DNA from: Frankiales bacterium
GTDB taxonomy: Bacteria > Actinomycetota > Actinomycetes > Mycobacteriales > SCTD01
Assembly (NCBI GenBank): GCA_025464795.1
Contig: JAODNB010000340.1
Location: 1-16,084 of the forward strand
DNA length: 16,084 nucleotides
Direction of reading: 5' to 3'
Numbering within the stretch: position 1 is the first letter of the stretch; each line of letters opens with the position of its first letter. Position numbers and translations under genes: made by a program. Positions 1-6,936 of this stretch are shown piece by piece. The notes beneath the pieces were generated by a model. The model searched no databases. It was given only the letters and a program-made list of their open reading frames with translations, and was not told where the DNA came from.

Positions 1-59
1 TGGGCTCCTCGTCAGGCTGATCCGGGATCGCCGGACTCTGCCTGCATGTAAGCACGGAC

Positions 60-77
60 GGTGAGCTGCGTCTCACC
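60..77 (-). terminator. Weak hairpin just downstream of the Lys-rich protein gene
   Basis: A six-base perfect stem (GGTGAG at 60-65, CTCACC at 72-77) with a six-base loop lies 9 bases beyond the stop codon of the minus-strand gene that ends at 86. There is no T-tract, so it is only a possible terminator or 3'-end stabiliser. The rest of positions 1-59 shows nothing I can name. Confidence 0.25.
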
Positions 78-85
78 CGATCGCT

Positions 86-967
86 TCAGCGGGAGTGGCG
101 GCCGTGCCGAGCGTGCTTGCCCTTACCGGCGGACCCCGTGGACCCCGTGGACATGGCGTCCGGAAGGCGCGCGTCGTCGCCGGACTCTGTTGCCTTCGGG
201 TGCGCGCCCTTGTGGTGCTTGACCGTGGGGTTCTGAGCCTTGGCGTGCTCGACCTTGGGCTTCTCGGTCCGGGACCTCTCGGTCTTGGGCTTCTCGCCCT
301 TGGGCTTCTCGGCCCGAGACTTCTCGGTCTTGAGCTTCTCGGTCTTGGGCTTCTCCACCTTGGGGCGGTGCCGGGACGGCTGGTCCTCGCCGTCTGGCTC
401 CGCCGGCACGACGGGCGTCACGACCGGCGGGACCGGGGTGTGGACGACGCGACCAGGCACGGGGACCGGGGCCACGACCGGCGCGACCACGGGAACGGTC
501 ACCGGAGGGACCAGTGGTGCGACCGGGCCGACGACGGGGACAGCTACAGGTACAGGGGGTACGGGGAGGGGGAGCAGCACGAGCGGGGCGAACAGGGTGC
601 GCGGGCCTGGCTGGCGACGCTGCGCGAGAGCGCTCGTGAGCGCCTCCTCGGCGCGGGGCGTCTGCAGCAATGACTTCGGAACAGCGGTCTTCTGGACAGC
701 CGGCCTCACCGCGCCGCCGACCGGGCGGCCCACCACGATCGAGCCCATGCCGGCTGCGCCGTCGGTGAGCAACGAGCCGCTGGGCAGCCCGGTGGCTGCG
801 GGCATCGAGCTCGTCCCCGTACTCACCAGGACCGCTGTGCCGCCTGAGGCGAGCGTGACCAGAGCGGCCGTGGTGGCGCCGAAGGCGAGCTTGGAGGTGG
901 CCTGCACCCGCAGGACGGCACCTCCGGAGGTGCTCGGGTCAGGCAGGATCGTGTTCGGGTCCGTCAC
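86..967 (-). CDS. Hypothetical membrane-anchored protein with Pro/Val-rich and Lys-rich repeat regions
   Basis: A 293-residue protein of unknown function. The start is a GTG at 967-965, chosen because a strong ribosome-binding site (GGGAGGT) lies about 6 bases upstream. Layout: short N-terminus with Lys26, one hydrophobic stretch at about 27-50 that could be a signal anchor, a spacer to about 124, a Pro/Val-rich stretch at about 125-188, nine pentapeptides of the type [KR]xE[KR][PLS] at 203-247 (the last two degenerate), and a His/Lys/Arg-rich tail ending HGRHSR. There are no cysteines. One membrane segment followed by Pro-rich and very basic low-complexity sequence suggests a protein that spans or binds the cell wall, but this is inference. 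Long open frames on the opposite strand are Arg/Gly-rich and lack a comparable start site, so I read them as shadows. Confidence 0.6.
   Translation of the reverse strand: MTDPNTILPDPSTSGGAVLRVQATSKLAFGATTAALVTLASGGTAVLVSTGTSSMPAATGLPSGSLLTDGAAGMGSIVVGRPVGGAVRPAVQKTAVPKSLLQTPRAEEALTSALAQRRQPGPRTLFAPLVLLPLPVPPVPVAVPVVGPVAPLVPPVTVPVVAPVVAPVPVPGRVVHTPVPPVVTPVVPAEPDGEDQPSRHRPKVEKPKTEKLKTEKSRAEKPKGEKPKTERSRTEKPKVEHAKAQNPTVKHHKGAHPKATESGDDARLPDAMSTGSTGSAGKGKHARHGRHSR
227..361 (-). repeat. Nine-copy 15-bp coding repeat (pentapeptide repeat)
   Basis: Degenerate tandem repeat with a 15-base period inside the Lys-rich protein. On the minus strand it encodes KVEKP, KTEKL, KTEKS, RAEKP, KGEKP, KTERS, RTEKP, KVEHA and KAQNP (residues 203-247). 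The first seven copies are well conserved and the last two drift. Alternating Lys/Arg and Glu favours a charged, extended or helical rod. Copy number could vary between strains by slippage. Confidence 0.75.
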
Positions 968-1106
968 CTCAGCACCTCCCTGACCTCACTCTTTGTCACA
1001 GTCTGCGACCAACGTACTACAGAAAGTGCCACCAGCCTCACTGTGCGTACACAGCATGTCGTACCTCGTCGCGGGGCGAAAGCCGCCGAAAGGAGGACGT
1101 TGCCGG
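968..1106. other. Spacer between two minus-strand genes; possible promoter region
   Basis: 139 bases between the SRPBCC gene stop and the start of the Lys-rich protein gene. It holds the ribosome-binding site for the latter. A short inverted repeat, CTGTG/CACAG with a 4-base centre, lies at 1041-1054. No convincing -35/-10 pair or terminator could be read, so co-transcription of the two genes is possible. Confidence 0.3.
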
Positions 1107-1559
1107 TCACGCCTCGGCAGCGACCTTGAGGGCCGCGAGCGTGGTCTCGATCGAGGCCCTGGTGTGCGCCTCGCGGTCCGCGACCCCGGTCGTGGCCCTG
1201 CCGAGCGCCTTCATGAGGCTCCCGCGCCGATCGGTCCAGGTCTCGGTGACGGTCACACCGGTGCTCTCGGGGACGATCGTGTAGGCCCACTCGGCCACCC
1301 CCAGGCCGCCCGCGGTCACCCGGAAGGCGAACTCCTCACCAGGGGCGCAGCGCACGACGGTGACGTTCGTGCTCCAGCGACGCCAGCCCGAGCGGTTGGA
1401 ACCGTGGAACCTCGCACCGACGGCCGGCCCGGTGGCTCCCTTGCGCCACGTGCCGCCGGTGTTCTCCGGGCTCAGCTTCCCCATGTTCGGCAGGTCGCTG
1501 ACCAGGCCCCAGACCCGATCGGCGGAGGCATCGACCTGGACGCTGGCTGTGATCTGCAT
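1107..1559 (-). CDS. SRPBCC-fold (START/polyketide cyclase-like) family protein
   Basis: A 150-residue protein, the usual size for single-domain SRPBCC proteins, which have a helix-grip fold with a hydrophobic cavity that binds lipids or other small hydrophobic ligands. The N-terminus (MQITASVQVDASADRVWGLV, then a DLPNMGKLSPE segment) matches the family pattern of a first beta strand, then 'vdasadrVW..vsD...m..lSPE'. The centre has GARFHGSNRSG followed by TNVTVV and EFAFRV strands. The C-terminal half (GVTVTETWTDRRG, then a long helix) completes the fold. The ligand cannot be predicted. The ATG at 1559 is chosen because the domain begins there; the much longer open frame upstream is antisense to the neighbouring gene. 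It is divergent from the Asp-box protein gene, with 54 bases between the starts. Confidence 0.75.
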   Translation of the reverse strand: MQITASVQVDASADRVWGLVSDLPNMGKLSPENTGGTWRKGATGPAVGARFHGSNRSGWRRWSTNVTVVRCAPGEEFAFRVTAGGLGVAEWAYTIVPESTGVTVTETWTDRRGSLMKALGRATTGVADREAHTRASIETTLAALKVAAEA

Positions 1560-1565
1560 CGCCGA

Positions 1566-1571
1566 ATCGTA
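1566..1571 (-). promoter_or_regulatory. Candidate -10 element for a leaderless SRPBCC transcript
   Basis: On the minus strand TACGAT (pattern TANNNT) ends 6 bases before the ATG at 1559. No good Shine-Dalgarno sequence is present. This spacing is typical of leaderless actinobacterial messages. No clear -35 was found, so the call is tentative. Confidence 0.35.
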
Positions 1572-1613
1572 CGGTGGGGCAGGGATCGGGCCCCCGAGGG
1601 CGAAGGACTGTGC

Positions 1614-3872
1614 ATGGATCTCCGTCGTGTCATGGCAGCTGCCGCTGCCGCCCTGCTCGCCGCCTCTGCGGGGACGGCCGCCTCCGGCTCGGTCGCCCAG
1701 GCCGCGAAGCCCAATGCCCTGCGCTTCGGGCACGAGGTGATCATCGATCACCAGCGCAGCGGCTTCGAGCCCGACATCGTCGTGGACTCCAAGGGCAGCA
1801 TCTACTCGAGCGTCCCGAACGGGTCGTCGCAGGGCGAGTCGTTCGTCTGGAAGTCGCCCGACAAGGGCGACAGCTTCCAGCTCGTCCCGGGCAACGTGGC
1901 GTTCGGCAAGCCCGCCTCCTGCGTGGGTGGCGGCGACACCGAGCTGGCGAAGGATGCCGGCGACAACCTCTACCTGTCCGACCTGCAGAACCTCACGAAC
2001 CTGTCGAACTCCGTGAGCACCGACGGCGGCCAGACCTTCACCGCCTCGTGCACCTCCGCCCCGAACACCCCGGTCGACCGGATGTGGTTCGCGAGCCACG
2101 GCAAGCTGGGCGACCCGGACTTCGCGATCTACGAGGAGTACGACGCCGTGCTGTCCGGGGCGAACCCGAACAGCCCCATCGGCAACCAGCTCGTCGAGAC
2201 CGTCAGCCACGACGGCGCGAACTTCACCCCGGTCATCAACAGCCAGCCCAGCCTTGCGTGCCTCGGCGGCGGCGTCGTGAACTGCGTGACGAACGAGGAG
2301 AGCCTGCCGGGCAACCAGATCGTCAACAAGAAGGGCGAGCTCGTCATCGCCCACGGCGGCCAGGACGGCAACAGCGTCTACGCCAGCGTCGGCGCCCTGA
2401 CCACCACCGGGACCGGCCAGGCGAAGATCACGACCGCGAAGTGGCAGGACATCCGGGTCAACGGCGACATCTGCCCCGACAAGAGCAGCACCGCCCCGGG
2501 CATCTGCGGCGCGGCGAACTTCCCGACGATCGCTCAGGACAGCGCCGGCAACCTCTACCTCGTGAACGCGGCGCAGCAGATCGGCAGCAACGGACCGAAG
2601 GGCCCGTACCAGGTCTACGTCAACGTCTCCAAGGACGGCGGCCACACCTGGGGCAAGTCCGTGCAGATCAGCAAGACCGGCTCGAACGCCTTCCCCTGGA
2701 TCACCGCCGGCAGCTCCGGTCGGGTCGGCGTCGCCTGGTACCACGCGAACGAGACCAACGAGAAGGGTGACTACACCTTTGACGCGCTGACGAAGGCCTC
2801 CTTCGACGTCGAGGTCGCGCAGAGCATCAACGCCCTCGCGACCAGCCCGAGCTACACCGTGGTGACCGCGACCGAGCACCCGATGAAGTACGGCCCCATC
2901 TGCACCGCGGGCACGGCGTGTGCTGTGACCATGGGCGACCGATCGCTGGGTGACTACCTCAACATCGGTGTCGACCAGGACGGTGCGCTGTCGGTCGTCT
3001 ACGTCGACGACACCTCGAACTCCTACACCGTCGGTCCCACCGGAGCCATCGCCGAGAACGGGCCGCCGGTGCTGCAGAAGCAGATCAGCGGACCGACGAT
3101 GATCGCCGGCAAGACGATCAAGAAGACGGCGCTGCCGTTCGACAAGGTCAAGGACGGCACGCTCGACGCCTTCTACAACGCCAACACGCTCCGCACGCAG
3201 GCCGGCGTCAACCAGGACCTCACCGACGCGGCGATCGCCGAGGAGCCCGGTGGTCTGAAGATCACGATGAAGGTGAAGTCGCTCGAGTCGACCGCGGTCA
3301 GCCCGACGCTCGGTGGCACGACCGCCCAGTGGATCACCCGCTTCACGACGTACAACAAGGCGACGCCGGGCAACGGCCACATCTACTACGCCGGCATGGA
3401 GGTCGTGGCCGGCGGGACGCCGCGCTACTTCGTCGGTGACGTCGGTGCCCCGACGGCGGGGGTGCAGATCAGCATGGCCTTCGACAGCACGAAGACCATC
3501 AAGGGCACAGAGGACGGCAGCGGCCTCATCACGCTGCACGTGCCGTACTCCGCGATCCCCGGCGCGAAGAAGGGCCAGCTCCTCTACAGCGCGACGGCGT
3601 TCACCTCGACGTCGCTCGCGACCCTCGGTGGCAACCCGCTGGGCCTGCTGAACGTCATCGACGCGACGGCTCCCTTCGACCACATCGCGGGCAACGCCGG
3701 GGTCCCCCCGACGGTCCGCCCGGTCACCCGTCCCGTGACGGGGACCCCGCAGGCGGTCCCCACGAGCGCCTCGGGTCTCCCGGCCACCGGTGGGCTCGGT
3801 TCGCCTGAGGTGGCGCTGCTGCTCCTGCTCGCCGGCCTTGGCCTCCTGGTCGCTCGCCGTCGGCTGACCTGA
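1614..3872 (+). CDS. Secreted Asp-box (BNR/sialidase-like beta-propeller) protein with LPxTG-type wall anchor
   Basis: A 752-residue exported protein. The ATG at 1614 has an AAGGA ribosome-binding site about 6 bases upstream and opens a signal peptide: MDLRR, then a hydrophobic Ala-rich core, with likely cleavage after the VAQA near residue 31. The upstream extension of the same frame is not protein-like. Asp-box motifs (S-x-D-x-G-x-x-F/W) appear at about 81-88 (SPDKGDSF), 135-142 (STDGGQTF), about 197 (a weaker SHDGANF) and about 339 (SKDGGHTW), indicating a beta-propeller over the first two thirds. The remainder looks like beta-sandwich sequence. The end is a sorting signal: LPATGG at 722-727, a Leu-rich membrane helix, then ARRRLT, so sortase attachment to peptidoglycan is expected. 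Asp-boxes occur in sialidases and many non-enzymatic propellers; I see no Arg triad or FRIP motif, so sialidase activity should not be assumed. Confidence 0.8.
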   Translation: MDLRRVMAAAAAALLAASAGTAASGSVAQAAKPNALRFGHEVIIDHQRSGFEPDIVVDSKGSIYSSVPNGSSQGESFVWKSPDKGDSFQLVPGNVAFGKPASCVGGGDTELAKDAGDNLYLSDLQNLTNLSNSVSTDGGQTFTASCTSAPNTPVDRMWFASHGKLGDPDFAIYEEYDAVLSGANPNSPIGNQLVETVSHDGANFTPVINSQPSLACLGGGVVNCVTNEESLPGNQIVNKKGELVIAHGGQDGNSVYASVGALTTTGTGQAKITTAKWQDIRVNGDICPDKSSTAPGICGAANFPTIAQDSAGNLYLVNAAQQIGSNGPKGPYQVYVNVSKDGGHTWGKSVQISKTGSNAFPWITAGSSGRVGVAWYHANETNEKGDYTFDALTKASFDVEVAQSINALATSPSYTVVTATEHPMKYGPICTAGTACAVTMGDRSLGDYLNIGVDQDGALSVVYVDDTSNSYTVGPTGAIAENGPPVLQKQISGPTMIAGKTIKKTALPFDKVKDGTLDAFYNANTLRTQAGVNQDLTDAAIAEEPGGLKITMKVKSLESTAVSPTLGGTTAQWITRFTTYNKATPGNGHIYYAGMEVVAGGTPRYFVGDVGAPTAGVQISMAFDSTKTIKGTEDGSGLITLHVPYSAIPGAKKGQLLYSATAFTSTSLATLGGNPLGLLNVIDATAPFDHIAGNAGVPPTVRPVTRPVTGTPQAVPTSASGLPATGGLGSPEVALLLLLAGLGLLVARRRLT

Positions 3873-3886
3873 CCTACGGTGGGGCC

Positions 3887-5548
3887 GTGACCTGGCCCCG
3901 CCCCGTACCGCTGATCGGGGATCGCACGTCGGCGGCTGAGCGGGCCTCCGCGCCGGACGCCTGGGCCTTCTCGCCGGACGTTCGCGAGGGCCTGTACGGA
4001 GTGCTGTCCGCCCGCCGGGACGTCCGCCGGTACCGCCCCGACGACGTGCCTGCAGAGGTCCTCGAACGCGTCCTCACCGCCGGCCACCAGGCACCGTCGG
4101 TCGGTCACTCGCAGCCGTGGCGCTTCCTGGTCGTCCGGGACCCGGCGTTGCGCGAGCAGGCTGCCCTGATGGCGGACCAGGAGCGGCTCGCGCAAGCGGC
4201 GCAGCTGGAGCCCGGAGCCGCGCGACGGCTGCTCGACCTGCAGCTCGAGGGGATCCGCGAGGCCCCCCTCGGGGTCGTCGTCTGCTGCGACCGGCGCGTC
4301 CCGGCGGCCGGTGTGCTCGGTCGGGCGACCTTCCCCGACGCCGACCTCTGGTCGTGCGCCTGCGCCATCCAGAACCTGTGGCTCGCGGCGCGCGCCGAAG
4401 GCCTCGGCATGGGCTGGGTCACCCTGTTCACCCCGTCCTCGCTCGGTGCCCTGCTGGACCTGCCGGAGGGCGTCGTCACCCTCGGTTGGCTGTGCCTCGG
4501 CTGGCCTGACGAGCGACCTCCTTCACCGGGGCTGGAGCGGGCAGGCTGGTCCGTGCGGCGACCGCTCGGCGAGGTCGTCATGACCGACCGCTGGACCGAG
4601 TCGGAGTCACCGGTCTCGCACCTGCGGGCGCCGGCGCCCGAGGCCGTGGTCGCGGCCAGGGACGCAGCCGACGAGCTGCTGACGCCGCCGGGGTCGCTCG
4701 GTGTGCTCGACCGCGCCGTCGACCGGCTGGTTGCGCTGGGGCACGCGGACCTGACGGGCGGCACCCTGGTGCTCGCCGGCGGCACCCACCCGGTGTCGGC
4801 GCTGGGCGTCTCGGCGTTCCCGGACTCCGTGACGGCAGACGTGCTCTCTGCGGCTCGGGTCGGCACCGCACTCGGCACCGTTGCCGCCGCCACGGCCGGG
4901 CTCTCCTTCGTGGTGATCGACGGGGGCAGCTCGACTGGCGACCTGCTGCACACCGACGCGCTCGAGCTCGCCCGCGTGACAGAGCTGATGGAGCAGGGCC
5001 GCGCGATCGGCGCCGGGATCGACGGGCTGGTGGCGCTCGGCGAGGTCGGCATCGGCAACACGACCGTCGCTGCCGCGCTGGCCGCCCTGCTGCTCCGCCT
5101 GCCGGCCGCCGACGTCGTCGGTCTCGGCTCCGGCGCCGACACCGCGATGCTCGGTCGCAAGCGCGAGGTGGTGGCCGGCGCGCTCGACCGCGTCGGGGAC
5201 GTGACGGATCCCGTACGAGCTCTCGCCTGCCTCGGCGGCCCCGAGGTCGCGCTGCTCACGGGCGTGGCCCTGGGCGCTGCGTCTGTCGGGTCCGCCGTCG
5301 TGCTCGACGGGTTGCTGACGTCGGTCGCGGCGCTGGTCGCGGTGCTCCTCGAACCCGGCGTCGCCGCGCACCTCGTCGCCGGCCAGCGCTCGCGCGAGCG
5401 CGCCCACCCGCTGGTGCTCGGCAGGCTCGGTCTGGAGCCCCTGCTGGACCTCAGGATCCGCGCGGGAGAGGGAGCCGGAGCCTGCTTCGCGTCGGGGATG
5501 CTCCTGGCCGCCCTACGCGTCCGCCGCGACACCGCCCGTACCGGCTAA
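3887..5548 (+). CDS. bluB-cobT: Fused 5,6-dimethylbenzimidazole synthase (BluB) and nicotinate-nucleotide:DMB phosphoribosyltransferase (CobT)
   Basis: A 553-residue fusion for the lower ligand of vitamin B12. Residues about 30-235 are a nitroreductase-fold BluB domain, which breaks down reduced FMN to 5,6-dimethylbenzimidazole (DMB). Visible motifs are SARRDVRRYRPDDVP (42-55), APSVGHSQPWRF (69-80) and GLGMGWVTLF (172-181). Residues about 245-553 are a CobT domain, which joins DMB to phosphoribose from nicotinate mononucleotide: TPPGSLGVLD (266-275), GVSAFPDSVT (307-316), GEVGIGNTT (385-393) and RAGEGAGA (525-532) carrying the expected catalytic Glu528. The usual GDHG motif before GVS reads GTHP at 299-302, which is unusual. 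A BluB/CobT2 fusion enzyme is known from Propionibacterium freudenreichii. The GTG start at 3887 has a GGTGGGG ribosome site and lies 14 bases after the previous stop, so it may be co-transcribed with that gene, though no functional link is evident. Confidence 0.88.
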   Translation: MTWPRPVPLIGDRTSAAERASAPDAWAFSPDVREGLYGVLSARRDVRRYRPDDVPAEVLERVLTAGHQAPSVGHSQPWRFLVVRDPALREQAALMADQERLAQAAQLEPGAARRLLDLQLEGIREAPLGVVVCCDRRVPAAGVLGRATFPDADLWSCACAIQNLWLAARAEGLGMGWVTLFTPSSLGALLDLPEGVVTLGWLCLGWPDERPPSPGLERAGWSVRRPLGEVVMTDRWTESESPVSHLRAPAPEAVVAARDAADELLTPPGSLGVLDRAVDRLVALGHADLTGGTLVLAGGTHPVSALGVSAFPDSVTADVLSAARVGTALGTVAAATAGLSFVVIDGGSSTGDLLHTDALELARVTELMEQGRAIGAGIDGLVALGEVGIGNTTVAAALAALLLRLPAADVVGLGSGADTAMLGRKREVVAGALDRVGDVTDPVRALACLGGPEVALLTGVALGAASVGSAVVLDGLLTSVAALVAVLLEPGVAAHLVAGQRSRERAHPLVLGRLGLEPLLDLRIRAGEGAGACFASGMLLAALRVRRDTARTG

Positions 5549-5552
5549 GAAC

Positions 5553-5584
5553 AGCGGGGCGCCTCCCCCCGGAAGCGCCCCGCT
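5553..5584. terminator. Strong hairpin between convergent bluB-cobT and mftF
   Basis: A perfect 10-base stem (AGCGGGGCGC at 5553-5562 with GCGCCCCGCT at 5575-5584) and a 12-base loop, starting 5 bases after the bluB-cobT stop. The symmetric stem can serve transcription from either side. No long T-tract follows on the plus strand, as is common for actinobacterial terminators. Confidence 0.75.
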
Positions 5585-5644
5585 GGTCTACCGGCCCGAC
5601 GTGCGCAGCCCTGGGCCGTCACGCGCGTCGTGCGATGAGAGGGA

Positions 5645-5662
5645 GATTCGCCGTCGCGAATC
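5645..5662 (-). terminator. Probable terminator hairpin of the mycofactocin operon
   Basis: Seven-base perfect stem (GATTCGC at 5645-5651, GCGAATC at 5656-5662) with a 4-base loop, 23 bases downstream of the mftF stop. Read on the minus strand it is followed by a pyrimidine run (TCTCCCTCTC). The outer flanks (GGAG/CTCC) can pair further across a short bulge. Confidence 0.55.
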
Positions 5663-5685
5663 GTTCTCCTGCCGCACCGGTGAAA

Positions 5686-6936
5686 CTACTTCCAGCGGGG
5701 CCTGAGGGGAACCGTCGTCCGGTGCCGGACGCAGCCGCTCAGCACGCCGGCGCCGTACGCCGCCTGGTCCAGCAGAGCCGTCGCGACGTAGGTCACGGGG
5801 TCGCAACCGGGGCGTCGCTGCCACCACTCCTGCAGGTACGGAGCGACCACCAGCACCGGGCGGGTCCAGCCCACCGGACCGAGCAGGGCGAGCGCGCGAC
5901 CAAGACCCAGCGCTGTGCTCCTCACCGAGTCGAGCACGACGGCCGCGGACGCCGCCGGGGCCTCGAGGTGGCGGTCGAGCTTGACCGTCGACCAGGCGGC
6001 GACACCCATCGCGGCGAGCGGGTGCCTGCGGGCCAGGAGCACGACCGCCGTTGACCACGGCGGCAGGACGACGTGAGCAACCCGGGTCGGGTGCCGCTTG
6101 GACAGCGGGGCCGCCGCTGTCCCGTAGTGGAAGCGTCGGGCCAGCCTGCGGACCAACGCGGTCGGCTCGGTGTGCTCGACGACGACGCGCGGGTCGTACC
6201 TGACCTGCCACCCCGCATCGATCATCCGCCAGACCAGGTCTACGTCCTCGCCGTAGCGCAGGTCCTCGTCGAAGGCCGTCAGTGCGGACCGGCGGACCAG
6301 CAGAGCCGCGGTCGGCAGGTAGGACACCTCGCCGCCGGGCCGGACCGTCGCCGGTCGGGGCCCGAGGTCCAGCGGGCTGCGGATGCCGCCGCGGACGCGC
6401 GGGGCGACGGCACCGAGGGAGGGGTCGTCGAAGTGTCCCCGCAGTTCCTCGAGCCATCCGGGTGGTGCGACGCAGTCGCTGTCCAGGAACGCCACGAAGT
6501 CCTTGTCCAGCAAGGGAAGTGCGGTGTTCCGGGCGGCTGCGGGTCCACCGTTGGCCCGCCTCACGACCCGCGTTCCGGAAGGCGTCACCGGGACCTGTGA
6601 GCCGTCGTCGATCACCAGCACGTCGCCGGTCAGGGAGGCCAGGCACCGGGCCAGCTCGAGCGGCCGATCCTTGACCGGGATCACCACGGTGACGTCGTCC
6701 GCCTCCCGCCGGATCGGCAGGGGGTGCGCCGCGCCTGCGTCGACCAGGGTGCGGCCCAGGGCGCGTTGGGTCTCGGTGGCCCTGCCTTCGTCGAGCGCGA
6801 CCAGCGCCGCGGGGCCGCCGAGTCCGAGCCTCAGCAGCCGACCTGTCGGGCTGAGCAGCACCCGGTCGCCGTGCAGCCGCCGGGTGCGCGGGTCGAGCAC
6901 GACCCGAGCGGCGGGCTCGCCGGGCTCAGAGAGCAA
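5686..6936 (-). CDS. mftF: Mycofactocin biosynthesis glycosyltransferase MftF
   Basis: GT-A fold family 2 glycosyltransferase that adds glucose units to premycofactocin in characterised mycobacterial systems. With a TTG start at 6936 the protein has 416 residues. Visible motifs are VTVVIPVKDRP near 83-92, IDDGS at 109-113, GGPAAARNTA at 130-139, the metal/UDP-sugar site FLDSDC with DSD at 152-154, and YGEDVDLVWRMIDAG further on, all as in MftF. The C-terminal third has hydrophobic stretches and ends TYVATALLDQAAYGAGVLSG, which resembles the mycobacterial MftF end. The start is uncertain: no ATG is available near the domain start. TTG 6936 overlaps the SDR gene by 11 bases and gives an N-terminus that aligns with my recollection of mycobacterial MftF; GTG 6972 and GTG 6900 are alternatives. 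It is the last gene of the operon. Confidence 0.88.
   Translation of the reverse strand: MLSEPGEPAARVVLDPRTRRLHGDRVLLSPTGRLLRLGLGGPAALVALDEGRATETQRALGRTLVDAGAAHPLPIRREADDVTVVIPVKDRPLELARCLASLTGDVLVIDDGSQVPVTPSGTRVVRRANGGPAAARNTALPLLDKDFVAFLDSDCVAPPGWLEELRGHFDDPSLGAVAPRVRGGIRSPLDLGPRPATVRPGGEVSYLPTAALLVRRSALTAFDEDLRYGEDVDLVWRMIDAGWQVRYDPRVVVEHTEPTALVRRLARRFHYGTAAAPLSKRHPTRVAHVVLPPWSTAVVLLARRHPLAAMGVAAWSTVKLDRHLEAPAASAAVVLDSVRSTALGLGRALALLGPVGWTRPVLVVAPYLQEWWQRRPGCDPVTYVATALLDQAAYGAGVLSGCVRHRTTVPLRPRWK

Noticed and set aside
95..983. Two plus-strand open frames opposite the Lys-rich protein gene
   Set aside because: Their composition (Arg/Gly/Leu or Thr/Gly/Ser repeats) mirrors the minus-strand repeats, and neither has a start site as good as the GGGAGGT-GTG of the minus-strand gene.
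1041..1054. CRP/GlxR-like site (CTGTG-CGTA-CACAG)
   Set aside because: The 4-base centre is too short for the TGTGA-N6-TCACA pattern, and the arms are only 5 bases.
964..1290. 108-codon minus-strand frame between the SRPBCC and Lys-rich protein genes, with a GTGA overlap at its end
   Set aside because: Most of it lies out of frame inside the SRPBCC gene and is rich in Arg/His/Asp. No ribosome site or family resemblance was seen.
993..1613. Upstream extension of the Asp-box protein frame
   Set aside because: It is antisense to the SRPBCC gene, has Arg/Gly/Pro-rich composition, and would bury the obvious signal peptide that starts at 1614.
1560..1613. Cobalamin riboswitch upstream of the bluB-cobT transcript
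   Set aside because: Neither the 54-base divergent gap nor the 14-base gap before bluB-cobT is large enough, and no B12-box-like sequence was seen.
1107..3683. 858-codon minus-strand open frame covering the Asp-box protein gene
   Set aside because: Only its last 150 codons are the SRPBCC protein. The rest is Arg/Gly/Val-rich antisense sequence, a common result of high G/C at third positions of the plus-strand gene.
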